Counted from the first letter of the stretch, positions 1-7,583 are shown. The stretch: 40,733 bases of DNA from an uncultured Oscillospiraceae bacterium (GCA_944387285.1 CALXEH010000015.1:1-40733); one strand, 5' to 3'. The notes: generated by a model from the letters alone, not told the origin. Program-made: numbers and translations.

Positions 1-321
1 TGCGGCGCGCACGGGGACGTGGTCGACCTCACGGCGGGCCTGCTCGGCTGCTCGAAGGCCGAGGCGGCGCGGCGGCTTGCGGCGGACTTCGGCTCAGGCG
101 CGGCGCTCCCGCGAGGGCTCGCGGCCTGCAAACGGGAGCTGGAACGCTGCCGCCGGGCGCTCGCGCCGAGGACGATGGGCGAGGAGCTCAGGGAAGAGTA
201 CGCCGAGGCCTGCCGGCTCGGCGAGTGGACGGACTACCTGCTCGATGTTGGCGCCGGCGGCGCCGAGACGCGGCGCGTCGAGCGGGAGACCGCACGTTTG
301 ATGGAGGCCCGCGATGGTTGA
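1..321 (+). CDS. CHC2 zinc-finger primase protein, 3' part (cut by window start)
   Basis: The frame is open from the first base and begins Cys-Gly-Ala-His-Gly-Asp-Val-Val-Asp, which matches the end of a CHC2 zinc finger of DnaG-like primases (last zinc-binding Cys, then the GDV-D motif). About 106 residues remain; the rest of the finger lies left of the window. After the finger there is only an Arg/Glu-rich helical tail and no Toprim domain, as in the short CHC2 proteins that precede a D5-type helicase-primase in integrative elements of Clostridia. It overlaps the next gene by 8 nt, which supports co-translation. Presumed role: DNA binding or priming in replication of the mobile element. The family call rests on a short motif, so it is good but not certain. 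Confidence 0.7.
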   Translation, partial: CGAHGDVVDLTAGLLGCSKAEAARRLAADFGSGAALPRGLAACKRELERCRRALAPRTMGEELREEYAEACRLGEWTDYLLDVGAGGAETRRVERETARLMEARDG

Positions 322-1599
322 GTTTCCGGAATGGTACGACGGCAAGACCGTCAATGAGGTCAAATTCTGCGAGGAATTCCTCAAGACCCACCCGATGAAG
401 AGCGTGAACGGCACCTTCTTCACCGTCGAGGGCCGGGTCACGGACGAGGACGCGCTGCGGCGCGAGATCTACGGGGAGCTCAAGCCCTTCTTCCAGACCG
501 GGCTCACGAAGCGCGTGGCGAACCTGCTCGAAGCCCTGCGGCTCGAGGCCTACGCGCCCGACCTGCCCATCCAGCGCGACCGCATCCACGTCGCAAACGG
601 CACGCTCTTCCTCGACGGGCGCTTCAGCGCGGAGCGCGAGTTCTGCCGCAACCGGCTGCCGGTGGCCTACAACGAGGGCGCGGCCGCGCCGGAGACCTGG
701 CTGCGCTTTCTCTCGGAGCTGCTCTATCCCGAGGACATCCCGACGCTGCAGGAGTTCATGGGCTACTGTCTGCTGCCGACGACGAAGGGGCAGAAGCTGC
801 TGATGCTCATCGGGCGCGGCGGCGAGGGCAAGAGCCGCATCGGGGTCGTGCTCCGCGCGCTGCTCGGCGCGAACATGGCGACGGGCAGCATCTCAAAGAT
901 CGAAACCAGCCGCTTCGCCCGCGCAGACCTGGAGCACGAGCTGGTCATGCTCGACGACGACATGAAGCTCGAGGCCCTGCCGCAGACGAACTACATTAAG
1001 GCCATCGTCACCGCCGAGCTGCCCATGGACCTCGAGCGCAAGGGCCAGCAGAGCTACCAGGGCGACCTGTACGTCCGCTTCCTGGGCTTCGGCAACGGCT
1101 CGCTCAAGGCGCTGACCGGAGCGAGGGCTTTTTCCGGCGTCAGATTATCCTGACGACGAGGCCGAAGCCTGCGGGCCGCAGGGACGACCCCTTCATAGCC
1201 GAGCGGATGTGCACCGAGGCGGAGGGCGTCTTTCTCTGGTGCCTCGAGGGGCTGCGGCGGCTCATCGAAAACGACTACCGCTTCACGCTCAGCGAACGCG
1301 CACGTGAGAACATGGCCGAGGCGGTGAGCGACGGCAACAACGTGGTGGATTTCATGCGCAGCGAGGGCTACATACGCTTTCGGGCCGACTCCGAGGCGAG
1401 CAGCCGCGACCTCTACGCCGTGTACCGGCTCTGGTGCGAGGACAACGCGCTCAAGGCGCTCTCCGCGCGGAGCTTCAGCCTGTACGTCTGCGAGAACCTT
1501 GAGCTCTACGGCCTTGAGCAGAGCAACAACATCTACCTGCCCGGCGGTCGCCGCGTGCGCGGCTTCGTGGGCGTGGAGCTGCTGCAGCGTGCGGCGTGA
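314..1599 (+). pseudogene. D5/P4-family phage-plasmid primase-helicase, frameshifted
   Basis: Two adjacent frames together make one primase-helicase of the P4/D5 superfamily 3 type. The first runs from the ATG at 314 to a stop at 1151-1153 and carries a D5_N-like region and a Walker A motif (GRGGEGKS, about residues 174-181). Near 1112-1117 the expected reading moves from frame 2 to frame 1: in frame 1 the sequence continues RSEGFFRRQIILTTRP and stays open to 1599, covering the arginine-rich ATPase end and the C-terminal winged-helix-like part. Family members usually read LYDRS at the junction, so the data fit loss of four bases (tacg) after the Leu codon. The protein would unwind or prime element DNA. 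The break means an inactive gene or a sequence error; no slippery heptamer is evident. The SD is weak, as expected for a gene overlapping its upstream neighbour. Confidence 0.75.
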
Positions 1600-1619
1600 G
1601 TTAGCGGCGTAAAGCTCGC

Positions 1620-1639
1620 GTACGAGCGTACGCTCGTAC
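1620..1639. repeat. perfect 20-bp palindrome
   Basis: GTACGAGCGT is followed directly by its exact reverse complement. It lies 20 bp past the stop of the broken primase and ends right before an ATG that has no Shine-Dalgarno sequence. It could be a protein-binding site or a small cruciform. No T-run follows, so it is not a typical terminator. Confidence 0.6.
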
Positions 1640-1738
1640 ATGAAGAATCGAATTGAAGAAGCCAGATCAGCCGGAAGCGGGCCGGGAAGAAGAATAAATC
1701 CCGCACAGACCGCGGAAACTATTGTCAAAGGAGCTGAT

Positions 1739-2014
1739 TTGCGCTTGCAGATAGATGTATTGGATGATAAAAAGATCGTCGCCGTGTGGCTGACGAGAGC
1801 TGAGGACGCCAACGAGACCGTCAGGGCGCGGATAGACGGGCTGTGCCGGGAGTACAAGCCGAGGAAATACCAGGTCGCCGTTTACAAGTCAGGCAGAGAA
1901 GACCTGCACACGAGCGTCCTGGACCTGCTGGCCTACAACAAGCGCCGCGCCGCCGAGCTGCAGGTGCAGCGCGAGAAGGCCGCCAAAGCGGAGCACGCCG
2001 CACAGGAGAGGTAA
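1739..2014 (+). CDS. small conserved mobile-element protein, function unknown
   Basis: About 91 residues from a TTG start. The frame is open further upstream, to an ATG at 1640, but that ATG has no ribosome site and follows a palindrome. TTG at 1739 has AAAGGAG five bases upstream, and the N-terminus MRLQIDVLDDKKIVAVWLT resembles, from memory, small proteins found next to primases and serine recombinases in Clostridia elements. No catalytic motif is visible. The pattern is a short alpha/beta fold (IDV, KIVAVWL, YQVAVYKSG) followed by a basic, Ala/Gln-rich C-terminal helix. It lies between the broken primase and the recombinase and is closed by a hairpin at 2031. The function is not known. Confidence 0.6.
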   Translation: MRLQIDVLDDKKIVAVWLTRAEDANETVRARIDGLCREYKPRKYQVAVYKSGREDLHTSVLDLLAYNKRRAAELQVQREKAAKAEHAAQER

Positions 2015-2030
2015 GATGAGATAAGAAGAA

Positions 2031-2059
2031 GCCCGCCGGTTCACCACTCACCGGCGGGC
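2031..2059 (+). terminator. hairpin terminator after element gene
   Basis: A 10-bp perfect GC-rich stem (GCCCGCCGGT paired with ACCGGCGGGC) with a 9-nt loop lies 17 nt after the stop at 2014. The following T-tract is short (CTTTGGAT), so termination may be partial. It separates the element gene from the recombinase promoter region. Confidence 0.6.
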
Positions 2060-2107
2060 GCTTTGGATGTGTTACGCTCGCTGCAAATGCTGCCTCTACG
2101 GAATCAA

Positions 2108-2171
2108 GTTTGTGCACTGGAGTGCAAAAACTTCTTAAAATCTGCGAGTTTGTGCACTTGAGTGCACAAAC
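2108..2171. promoter_or_regulatory. pair of tandem palindromic operators upstream of the recombinase
   Basis: Two 24-bp palindromes occupy 2108-2131 and 2148-2171. The second is perfect apart from its two central bases (core TGTGCACTTGAGTGCACA). The first is imperfect in its right arm. Their centres are 40 bp apart, close to four helical turns, so a dimeric regulator could bind both on one DNA face. They lie just upstream of the recombinase -35 box at 2188. They could be repressor sites or binding sites for a recombination directionality factor. No binding protein is identifiable in the window. Confidence 0.6.
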
Positions 2172-2187
2172 CTGATGACAATGCCCC

Positions 2188-2216
2188 TTGCGGAATGCCG
2201 CGGGGCGTGTTACAAT
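2188..2216 (+). promoter_or_regulatory. sigma-A-like promoter of the recombinase
   Basis: TTGCGG (2188-2193), a 17-bp spacer and TACAAT (2211-2216). The predicted transcript starts near 2223 and gives a leader of about 58 nt before the ATG at 2281, with AAAGGAGG near 2266-2273. Confidence 0.6.
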
Positions 2217-2280
2217 GTAATCAACAATGAACGTAATACTACATATCATTATTGTACTATACGCAAAGGAGGAGACCGCA

Positions 2281-4458
2281 ATGCCGGACAACGCGGGGCT
2301 GCGTATCGCCGGATACTGCCGCATCTCGGTGGACGACGAGCTGGACAGGGACAATGTGTCCATTGAGAACCAGAAGGCCATCATCAGGGACTTTGTCGGG
2401 CACAAATTCCCCGGCGCGGAGCTCGTGTTTTTCGAGGACCGGGACAGGTCGGGCTACACCTTTGAGCAGCGCGAGGGCTATCAGGCCATGCGGCGGGAGC
2501 TCATGGCGCACAGGCTGGACATCCTCGTCGTCAAGGACTTTTCACGCTTCTCGCGCCGCAACAGCCGCGGGCTGGTGGAGCTGGAAGACCTGCGCGACGC
2601 GGGCGTGCGGATAATCTCGATAGGCGACAACATAGACTTCCCCAATGACGACGACTGGCTCAAAATACAGTTCCAGTTCCTCTTGAACGAGATGCCGGTC
2701 ACGGACACGAGCCGCAAGGTGAAGTCCGTCATACGCCGCCGGCAGGAGGATGGCAAGTGGATCTGCGCCGCGCCCTACGGCTACATCGTCAACAAGCAGC
2801 AGCAGTTCGAGGTCGTACCCGTCGAGGCCGACGTGATACGCCGCATTTACCGGCTCTACATCGACGGCTGGGGCTACAAGCGCATAGCGAACGCCCTCAC
2901 CGACGAGGGCGTCCCCACGCCGCGGATGTCAGAGCGCGAGCGCAAGGTGGCCGAGGGCGAGGACTACCGCCGCAGCGTCAAAAACGCGTGGAGCATTGTC
3001 ACCGTGCAGGGCATACTGGACAACGACTTCTACATCGGCACTCTGCGCCAGGGCAAGTACCAGCGCGCCAAGATAAACGGGCGCGACGTGAAGCGCGACG
3101 AGGTCGAGCAGATAGTGATTGAAAATCACCACCAGCCCATCATCGACTACCGCACCTTTGCCACCGTGCGCGCGCTACGCGAAAAGCGCGCGAAGTACAA
3201 CTACCGCGGCGTAAAGATAAACGACAACGTCTACTCGGGCTTCCTGGAGTGCGGCGACTGCGGCGCGCCGATGTTCGCGCTGGGCCGGCGCGATTTGAAG
3301 CCCGCCTACACCTGCGGCACCTATCACCGGCGCGGCACGGCGGGCTGCACCACGCACCACATCCGCGTGGACAAGCTCGATGAGCTGGTCAAGCTCTACG
3401 TCAAAAAGGTGCGGGATAACTCCGCGGATATGCTCGCCAAGCTCAACGAGGAGCTCGTGCGCGAGCCGGAGGACGTGGCAGAGACGGAGCGCAGCGCGGC
3501 GAACATCGAGGACGTGCTGCTCGACGCGCAGGAGGAGCTGAAGGCCACGAAGCGGCAGCGCGTGCGCGACATCATGCGCCACCCCGAGAACGAGGCCGTG
3601 CTCGAAGAGACGTATGACGAGCTGGAGGCCGACCTCATGCGCCGCATAGAGGGACTGCAAAACCAGCTCGAGCATGTCACGGACAAGCGCAACACCATAA
3701 TCCGCGCCAACCGCGCCGCCAAAACCGCGATGGAGGTCTTCGACGACATCCTCACCAAGCCGCACCTTGAGAAACAGGACTTGGAGCTTATCATCGAGCG
3801 CATCTACGTCTACGAAGACCACGTCGAGATAAAGCTCAAGGCCGACATCGACACGCTCCTGCGCAAGGGCGAATACCCGCTCGAGGACGAAGACGTCGGC
3901 GGCGAGGGCGACGCTTCCGGCAGCGGTGGCGCGGAGCCGGTGAGCGTAGTCCAGAGCGCGACACACCACGCGGATAAGGTTCTCCGCGCCAATGTTGTCA
4001 ATGAGGGCGACCCCTTGGAGATTTTCACGGATAAGGATGGGGAGGTCATTTTCAAGAAGTATTCCCCGATAGGGGAGCTGTCGGATTTTGCGGCGCAGAT
4101 CTGTGACTCGCTGCACAAGTCCACGGACTGCATCGCGGCGGTCTGCGACAGGGATGCGGTCATCGCCGTGGCGGGCGGCGGCAGGCGCGAGCTATTTGAA
4201 AAGCGCGTCTCCTCCGAGCTTGAGCAGATCATGGAGTCCCGCCGTGTCTACCAGCACGAGTCGGGCGGCGCTACGGTGCCCGTTACCGATTCCGAGAGCG
4301 GCTTTTGCGTCTCCGTCGCCGCGCCCGTTATCTCGGAGGGCGACCTCATGGGCTGCGTGCTCTTCGCCTCGGCGAAAAATTCCCCGCCCTGCGGCGACGT
4401 GGAGTTCAAGCTGGCCCAGACCGTTGCCGCCTTCCTCGGCAAGCAGATGGAGAGCTGA
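2281..4458 (+). CDS. large serine recombinase fused in frame to the SpoVT C-terminal domain
   Basis: The ATG at 2281 has a strong SD (AAAGGAGG); an in-frame ATG at 2227 has none. The product has 725 residues. Residues 1-150 are a resolvase catalytic domain with Ser16 in GYCRIS as likely nucleophile. A Recombinase domain follows (around APYGYIVNKQQQFEVVPVEA, about 160-300), then a zinc ribbon with paired Cys (ECGDCG near 323, TCG and GCT near 345-360) and a coiled coil (about 385-510). The integrase-type part ends near residue 574. Residues 575-725 (EGDPLEIFTDKDGEVIFKKY onward, ending FLGKQMES) match SpoVT from the second half of its AbrB domain through the complete GAF-like sensor domain. SpoVT is a forespore regulator of about 178 residues, so about 151 are present and the N-terminal DNA-binding half is missing. 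The simplest reading is an element integrated in spoVT, with the junction inside this frame. Confidence 0.85.
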   Translation: MPDNAGLRIAGYCRISVDDELDRDNVSIENQKAIIRDFVGHKFPGAELVFFEDRDRSGYTFEQREGYQAMRRELMAHRLDILVVKDFSRFSRRNSRGLVELEDLRDAGVRIISIGDNIDFPNDDDWLKIQFQFLLNEMPVTDTSRKVKSVIRRRQEDGKWICAAPYGYIVNKQQQFEVVPVEADVIRRIYRLYIDGWGYKRIANALTDEGVPTPRMSERERKVAEGEDYRRSVKNAWSIVTVQGILDNDFYIGTLRQGKYQRAKINGRDVKRDEVEQIVIENHHQPIIDYRTFATVRALREKRAKYNYRGVKINDNVYSGFLECGDCGAPMFALGRRDLKPAYTCGTYHRRGTAGCTTHHIRVDKLDELVKLYVKKVRDNSADMLAKLNEELVREPEDVAETERSAANIEDVLLDAQEELKATKRQRVRDIMRHPENEAVLEETYDELEADLMRRIEGLQNQLEHVTDKRNTIIRANRAAKTAMEVFDDILTKPHLEKQDLELIIERIYVYEDHVEIKLKADIDTLLRKGEYPLEDEDVGGEGDASGSGGAEPVSVVQSATHHADKVLRANVVNEGDPLEIFTDKDGEVIFKKYSPIGELSDFAAQICDSLHKSTDCIAAVCDRDAVIAVAGGGRRELFEKRVSSELEQIMESRRVYQHESGGATVPVTDSESGFCVSVAAPVISEGDLMGCVLFASAKNSPPCGDVEFKLAQTVAAFLGKQMES
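3975..4030. other. predicted right attachment junction (attR) inside spoVT
   Basis: Similarity to SpoVT starts at the codons for EGDPLEIF (from 4003), while upstream residues belong to the recombinase tail. The strand-exchange site of the serine recombinase should therefore lie near 3990-4020. The exact core dinucleotide cannot be fixed without the left end, which is outside the window. Confidence 0.5.
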
Positions 4459-4466
4459 ATAGCAGC

Positions 4467-4514
4467 AAAAAATCGTTACACAGTGCAAAGTGCGCACCGT
4501 GTAACGATTTTATT
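4467..4514. terminator. bidirectional terminator between spoVT 3' end and CoA-disulfide reductase
   Basis: A 13-bp perfect stem (AAAATCGTTACAC at 4469-4481 with its complement at 4499-4511) is flanked by an A-tract on the left and TTTTATT on the right. It sits between two convergent genes and can serve both. Confidence 0.8.
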
Positions 4515-4524
4515 ATGCCAATAA

Positions 4525-6216
4525 TTACTTTCTCTCGCCGCAGGGATAGTGCTCGTTGTCGGCCTTTTCCTTCGTGAGCAGCTGATAGAAGCGCCAGCCG
4601 CCGGCGAGGTTCGAGCAGTCGAAGCCGTTGCCGCTGAGGATGCGGCAGGCGATGTAGCTGCGCATGCCGGAGAAGCAGTTCACATAGAGCTTCTTCGACT
4701 TGTCCAGCTCGCCCAGGCGCGCCCTGAGCTCATGCAGCGGGATGTTCACGGCGCCCTCGATGCAGCCGCCGGCGAACTCGCGCTCCGTGCGCACGTCCAG
4801 GATGACGGCGCTGCCGTCCTTCGGGATATTCGGCACGTCCTCGGGGAAGTGCTGCTTCACTATGCCGTTTCTCACGTTCTCTATCATGTACCCGGCCATG
4901 TTCACCGGGTCCTTGGCGGAGGAGTAGGGCGGGGCGTAGGCCAGCTCGAGGTCCACCAGGTCATCCGCCGGCAGGCCGGAGCGTATGGCCGCGGCCATGA
5001 CGTCTATTCTCTTGTCCACGCCGTCGAAGCCCACGATCTGCGCGCCCAGGATGCGGCCCGTGTCGGGGTCGAAGAGGGTCTTGATGCTCATGTTCCGCCC
5101 GCCGGGGTAATAGCCCGCGTGGCTGGCCGAGTAGCCCAGCACCTTGGCGTATTTTATGCCCGCCGCCTTCGCGGCCTTCTCGTTCAGGCCCGTCACGGCC
5201 GCCGTCATGTCGAAGACCTTGATGACCGTCGAGCCCTGCGTGCCCCTGTACTCCGAGTCTATGCCGCAGATGTTGTTGGCCGCTATGCGGCCCTGCTTGT
5301 TCGCCGGGCCGGCGAGCGCCACAAGTGCAGGCTTGCCGGTCACGGGGTTCACCACCTCCACCGCGTCGCCCACGGCGTAGATGTCCGGGTCGGAGGTGCG
5401 CATGCGGCTGTCGACCTTGATGGAGCCCTTTATGCCCAGCTCGAGGCCCGCGGTCTTGGCCAGCTCGGACTCGGGCACGACGCCGACAGCGAGGACGACG
5501 AAACCGCACTTTATGGGCTCGCGGTCCTTGACGTGGACGATGATGCCGTCCTCGACTTCCTCATAGCTCTCGATGGCGTGCTTGAATCTCAGGTCGAGGC
5601 CCTTTTCGCGCAGGTGGGCGTGCAGCTCGACGGCCATTTCCCAGTCGAGGGGCGGCAGCACCTGCTCGCTGCGCTGGAGCAGCGTGACCTTCACGCCGGC
5701 CTCCATGAGGTTTTCGGCCGTCTCGAGGCCGATGAAGCCGCCGCCGACCACGACGGCGCGCTCCGGGCGCTCGGTCTCTACGAGCTCGCGCATTTTGAGC
5801 GCGTCCTCGACGGTGCGCAGGGTCAGCACGCGCTCGGAGTAGACGCCCGGCGTGTCGGGGATCATGGCCTTGGCGCCAGGGGAGAGGATGAGCTTGTCGT
5901 AGCTCTCGACGTATTCGCGGCCCTCGTCGAAGCTGAAGACGGTGACGGTCTTGTGCTCGCGGTCGATGGCTGTGACCTCGCTCGAGACGCGCACGTCGAT
6001 GTTGAAGCGGGAAAGGAAGCTCTCGGGCGACTGCAGGGTCAGGTCTTCCCTGTCCTCGATGACGCCGCCGACATAGTAGGGCAGGCCGCAGTTGGCGTAG
6101 CTGACGTAGCCCGTGCGCTCGATGACGACGATCTCAGCCTTCTCATCGAGCCTTCTGAGCCTGGCCGCTGCGGTAGCGCCGCCGGCGACGCCGCCTACTA
6201 TTACGATTTTGCTCAT
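4525..6216 (-). CDS. CoA-disulfide reductase with C-terminal rhodanese domain
   Basis: 563 residues. The N-terminal FAD-binding motif is VIVGGVAGGATAAARLRR. The redox Cys43 lies in SYANCGLPYY, the signature of CoA-disulfide reductases and NADH oxidases of the single-Cys class. A second Rossmann motif (VVVGGGFIGLETAENL, about 155-170) binds NAD(P)H, and DIYAVGDAVE is the FAD-contact motif. The last ~100 residues are a rhodanese domain with likely catalytic Cys514 (VNCFSGMRS). Such fusions reduce CoA disulfide, CoA persulfide or polysulfide with NAD(P)H in the cytoplasm. The ATG has a clear AAGGAGG. The gene lies 27 nt downstream of the MscS gene on the same strand and probably shares its promoter. 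All key residues are present. The true substrate (CoA disulfide or persulfide) cannot be decided from sequence. Confidence 0.9.
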   Translation of the reverse strand: MSKIVIVGGVAGGATAAARLRRLDEKAEIVVIERTGYVSYANCGLPYYVGGVIEDREDLTLQSPESFLSRFNIDVRVSSEVTAIDREHKTVTVFSFDEGREYVESYDKLILSPGAKAMIPDTPGVYSERVLTLRTVEDALKMRELVETERPERAVVVGGGFIGLETAENLMEAGVKVTLLQRSEQVLPPLDWEMAVELHAHLREKGLDLRFKHAIESYEEVEDGIIVHVKDREPIKCGFVVLAVGVVPESELAKTAGLELGIKGSIKVDSRMRTSDPDIYAVGDAVEVVNPVTGKPALVALAGPANKQGRIAANNICGIDSEYRGTQGSTVIKVFDMTAAVTGLNEKAAKAAGIKYAKVLGYSASHAGYYPGGRNMSIKTLFDPDTGRILGAQIVGFDGVDKRIDVMAAAIRSGLPADDLVDLELAYAPPYSSAKDPVNMAGYMIENVRNGIVKQHFPEDVPNIPKDGSAVILDVRTEREFAGGCIEGAVNIPLHELRARLGELDKSKKLYVNCFSGMRSYIACRILSGNGFDCSNLAGGWRFYQLLTKEKADNEHYPCGERK

Positions 6217-6243
6217 GGTTTTTTTCCTCCTTGTATGTCGATG

Positions 6244-7056
6244 TTATTTGCCTTCTATTATCCTTACGTCCAAGCGCTCGAAGGCCATGGACTGGCCGTT
6301 TTTCTCAAGGTAGCTGCGGCAGCTCTCGTTGAGCGCGAAGTAGACGTCCCAATAGTCGGGGGTCTTGACCCAGACCCTGAGGCTGTATTCGACGCTGCTG
6401 GCCTTGTAGGCGCTCACGACCACGGCGGGCGCGGGCTCGGAGAGCACCCTCTCGTCGGCTGCGGCGGCCTCGAGCAGGGCGGCCCTTACGGTTTGGGCGT
6501 CGCAGGAGTATTCGAGGCCGAAGGCGAGGTCGATGCGCCGGGTGGCCTCGGTGCTGTAGTTGGTGATCCTGGAAGCGGCAGCGTCGCTGTTGGGGATGTG
6601 TATCTCCTTCCTGTCGGCGGTGACGAGCGTGACGTAGAAGAGCCCGGAGGAGATGACGGTGCCAGTGGTGGAGCCGAGCTCCACGAAGTCGCCGGAGGAG
6701 AAGGGCCGGGTCATGAGCAGGGTGAAGCCTGCGAAGACGTTGGAGAGCGTGTTCTGCAGCGAGAGTGAGAAAGCGAGGCCGGCCACGGAGAGCACGGCGA
6801 CGAGCGAGGCTGAGGGTATGCTGAGCTTGTCCGCTATGATGAGCGCCACGAGCACCCAGAGCAGCACCCGCGCGCAGGAGAGGATGAAGCTGCGGATGGC
6901 CCGCTCGAGCTTGGAGCGCTCCAGCGCCTTCTTTATGACCTTCATGAGCAGCTTTATGAGAATGAACGAGACGGCGAAGATGAAGAGCGCCGCGAGCAGG
7001 TTGCCCAGCGAGAACCCGCCTATATCTGTATTTAGCAGTTTTTCCAGCTTATCCAC
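6244..7056 (-). CDS. MscS-family mechanosensitive ion channel
   Basis: 270 residues from a GTG start with AAGGAGG upstream. Three hydrophobic segments lie near residues 18-42, 60-82 and 84-112. The third is the Gly/Ala-rich pore helix (ASLVAVLSVAGLAFSLSLQN), followed by the beta domain (GDFVELGSTTGTVISSGLFY) and the alpha/beta vestibule. Length and order match small-conductance MscS channels. The protein would sit in the cytoplasmic membrane and release solutes on hypo-osmotic shock. It is the first gene of a two-gene unit with the CoA-disulfide reductase, driven by the promoter at 7090-7118. Nothing in the sequence explains why a redox enzyme is coupled to it. Confidence 0.92.
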   Translation of the reverse strand: MDKLEKLLNTDIGGFSLGNLLAALFIFAVSFILIKLLMKVIKKALERSKLERAIRSFILSCARVLLWVLVALIIADKLSIPSASLVAVLSVAGLAFSLSLQNTLSNVFAGFTLLMTRPFSSGDFVELGSTTGTVISSGLFYVTLVTADRKEIHIPNSDAAASRITNYSTEATRRIDLAFGLEYSCDAQTVRAALLEAAAADERVLSEPAPAVVVSAYKASSVEYSLRVWVKTPDYWDVYFALNESCRSYLEKNGQSMAFERLDVRIIEGK

Positions 7057-7089
7057 GACGGAGCGCCTCCTTCCGAAAAAAGCTAATCA

Positions 7090-7118
7090 ATTATACACCC
7101 CTTTGCGCCTCCTGTCAC
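7090..7118 (-). promoter_or_regulatory. promoter of the MscS-CoA-disulfide reductase unit
   Basis: On the minus strand, GTGACA (7118-7113), a 17-bp spacer and a perfect TATAAT (7095-7090). The predicted start is near 7083, giving a leader of about 28 nt that holds the SD. Confidence 0.7.
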
Positions 7119-7130
7119 GTTATTTTGTAC

Positions 7131-7159
7131 TTGACGAAAGGGCGCAAAACGTATTTAAT
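7131..7159 (+). promoter_or_regulatory. promoter of the NifX-like gene
   Basis: TTGACG (7131-7136), 17-bp spacer, TTTAAT (7154-7159). It diverges from the MscS promoter. The leader to the ATG at 7184 is about 20 nt and contains AAAGGAGG. Confidence 0.65.
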
Positions 7160-7183
7160 AGTGGAGTTGAAAGGAGGCTGCAC

Positions 7184-7576
7184 ATGAAGGTAGCTGTTAC
7201 TTATGACGAAGACGAGATGATCTTCCAGCACTTCGGGCATACGGAGCGCTTCAAGCTGTACGAGATAGAAAACGGCGAGGTAGTCTCGTCCGAGATAGTA
7301 GACACCGCGGGCGCGGGGCACGAGGCGCTGGCGCTGTTTTTGGCAGAGCGCGGCGTGCAGACGCTCATCTGCGGCGGCATAGGCTCCGGCGCTGTACAGG
7401 CGCTGGACATGGCCGGCATCCAGGTCTACGGCGGCATCACGGGCCTGGCCGACTACGCGGTCGAGGCGCTCGTGAGGGGTGTGCTGGCGCACGACCCGAA
7501 CCCGAACTGCAGGCACCACGAGGAGGAAGGCCACGAGTGCTGCCACGGCGAGGGCCAGGGCTGCTGCCACGAATAA
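7184..7576 (+). CDS. NifX/NifB-associated (dinitrogenase FeMo-cofactor) domain protein with metal-rich tail
   Basis: 130 residues from the ATG at 7184, which has AAAGGAGG 7-8 nt upstream; the upstream open frame has no comparable start. The fold motifs MKVAVTYDEDEMIFQHFGHT and LICGGIGSGAVQALDMAGI are typical of the NifX/NifY/NafY-type RNase H-like domain. These proteins hold iron-sulfur or FeMo-cofactor precursors, but most Clostridia homologues lie outside nif clusters and have no proven role. The last ~25 residues are rich in His and Cys (CRHHEEEGHECCHGEGQGCC), which suggests metal binding. No nif genes are nearby. The gene stands alone and ends at a strong bidirectional terminator. Confidence 0.85.
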   Translation: MKVAVTYDEDEMIFQHFGHTERFKLYEIENGEVVSSEIVDTAGAGHEALALFLAERGVQTLICGGIGSGAVQALDMAGIQVYGGITGLADYAVEALVRGVLAHDPNPNCRHHEEEGHECCHGEGQGCCHE

Positions 7577-7583
7577 GAGACGC

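Noticed and set aside
1090..1210. Programmed ribosomal frameshift in the primase
   Set aside because: No slippery heptamer or strong downstream structure was seen, and the shift fits a simple 4-base loss within a conserved motif.
1640..1738. ATG at 1640 as the start of the small element protein
   Set aside because: No SD precedes it and it follows the palindrome directly. The TTG at 1739 has AAAGGAG and gives a family-like N-terminus.
4549..6768. Open frame of 739 codons on the plus strand
   Set aside because: It is antisense to the CoA-disulfide reductase and MscS genes, has His/Val/Ala/Gly-rich low-complexity composition and no family motif. Long antisense frames are common in GC-rich DNA.
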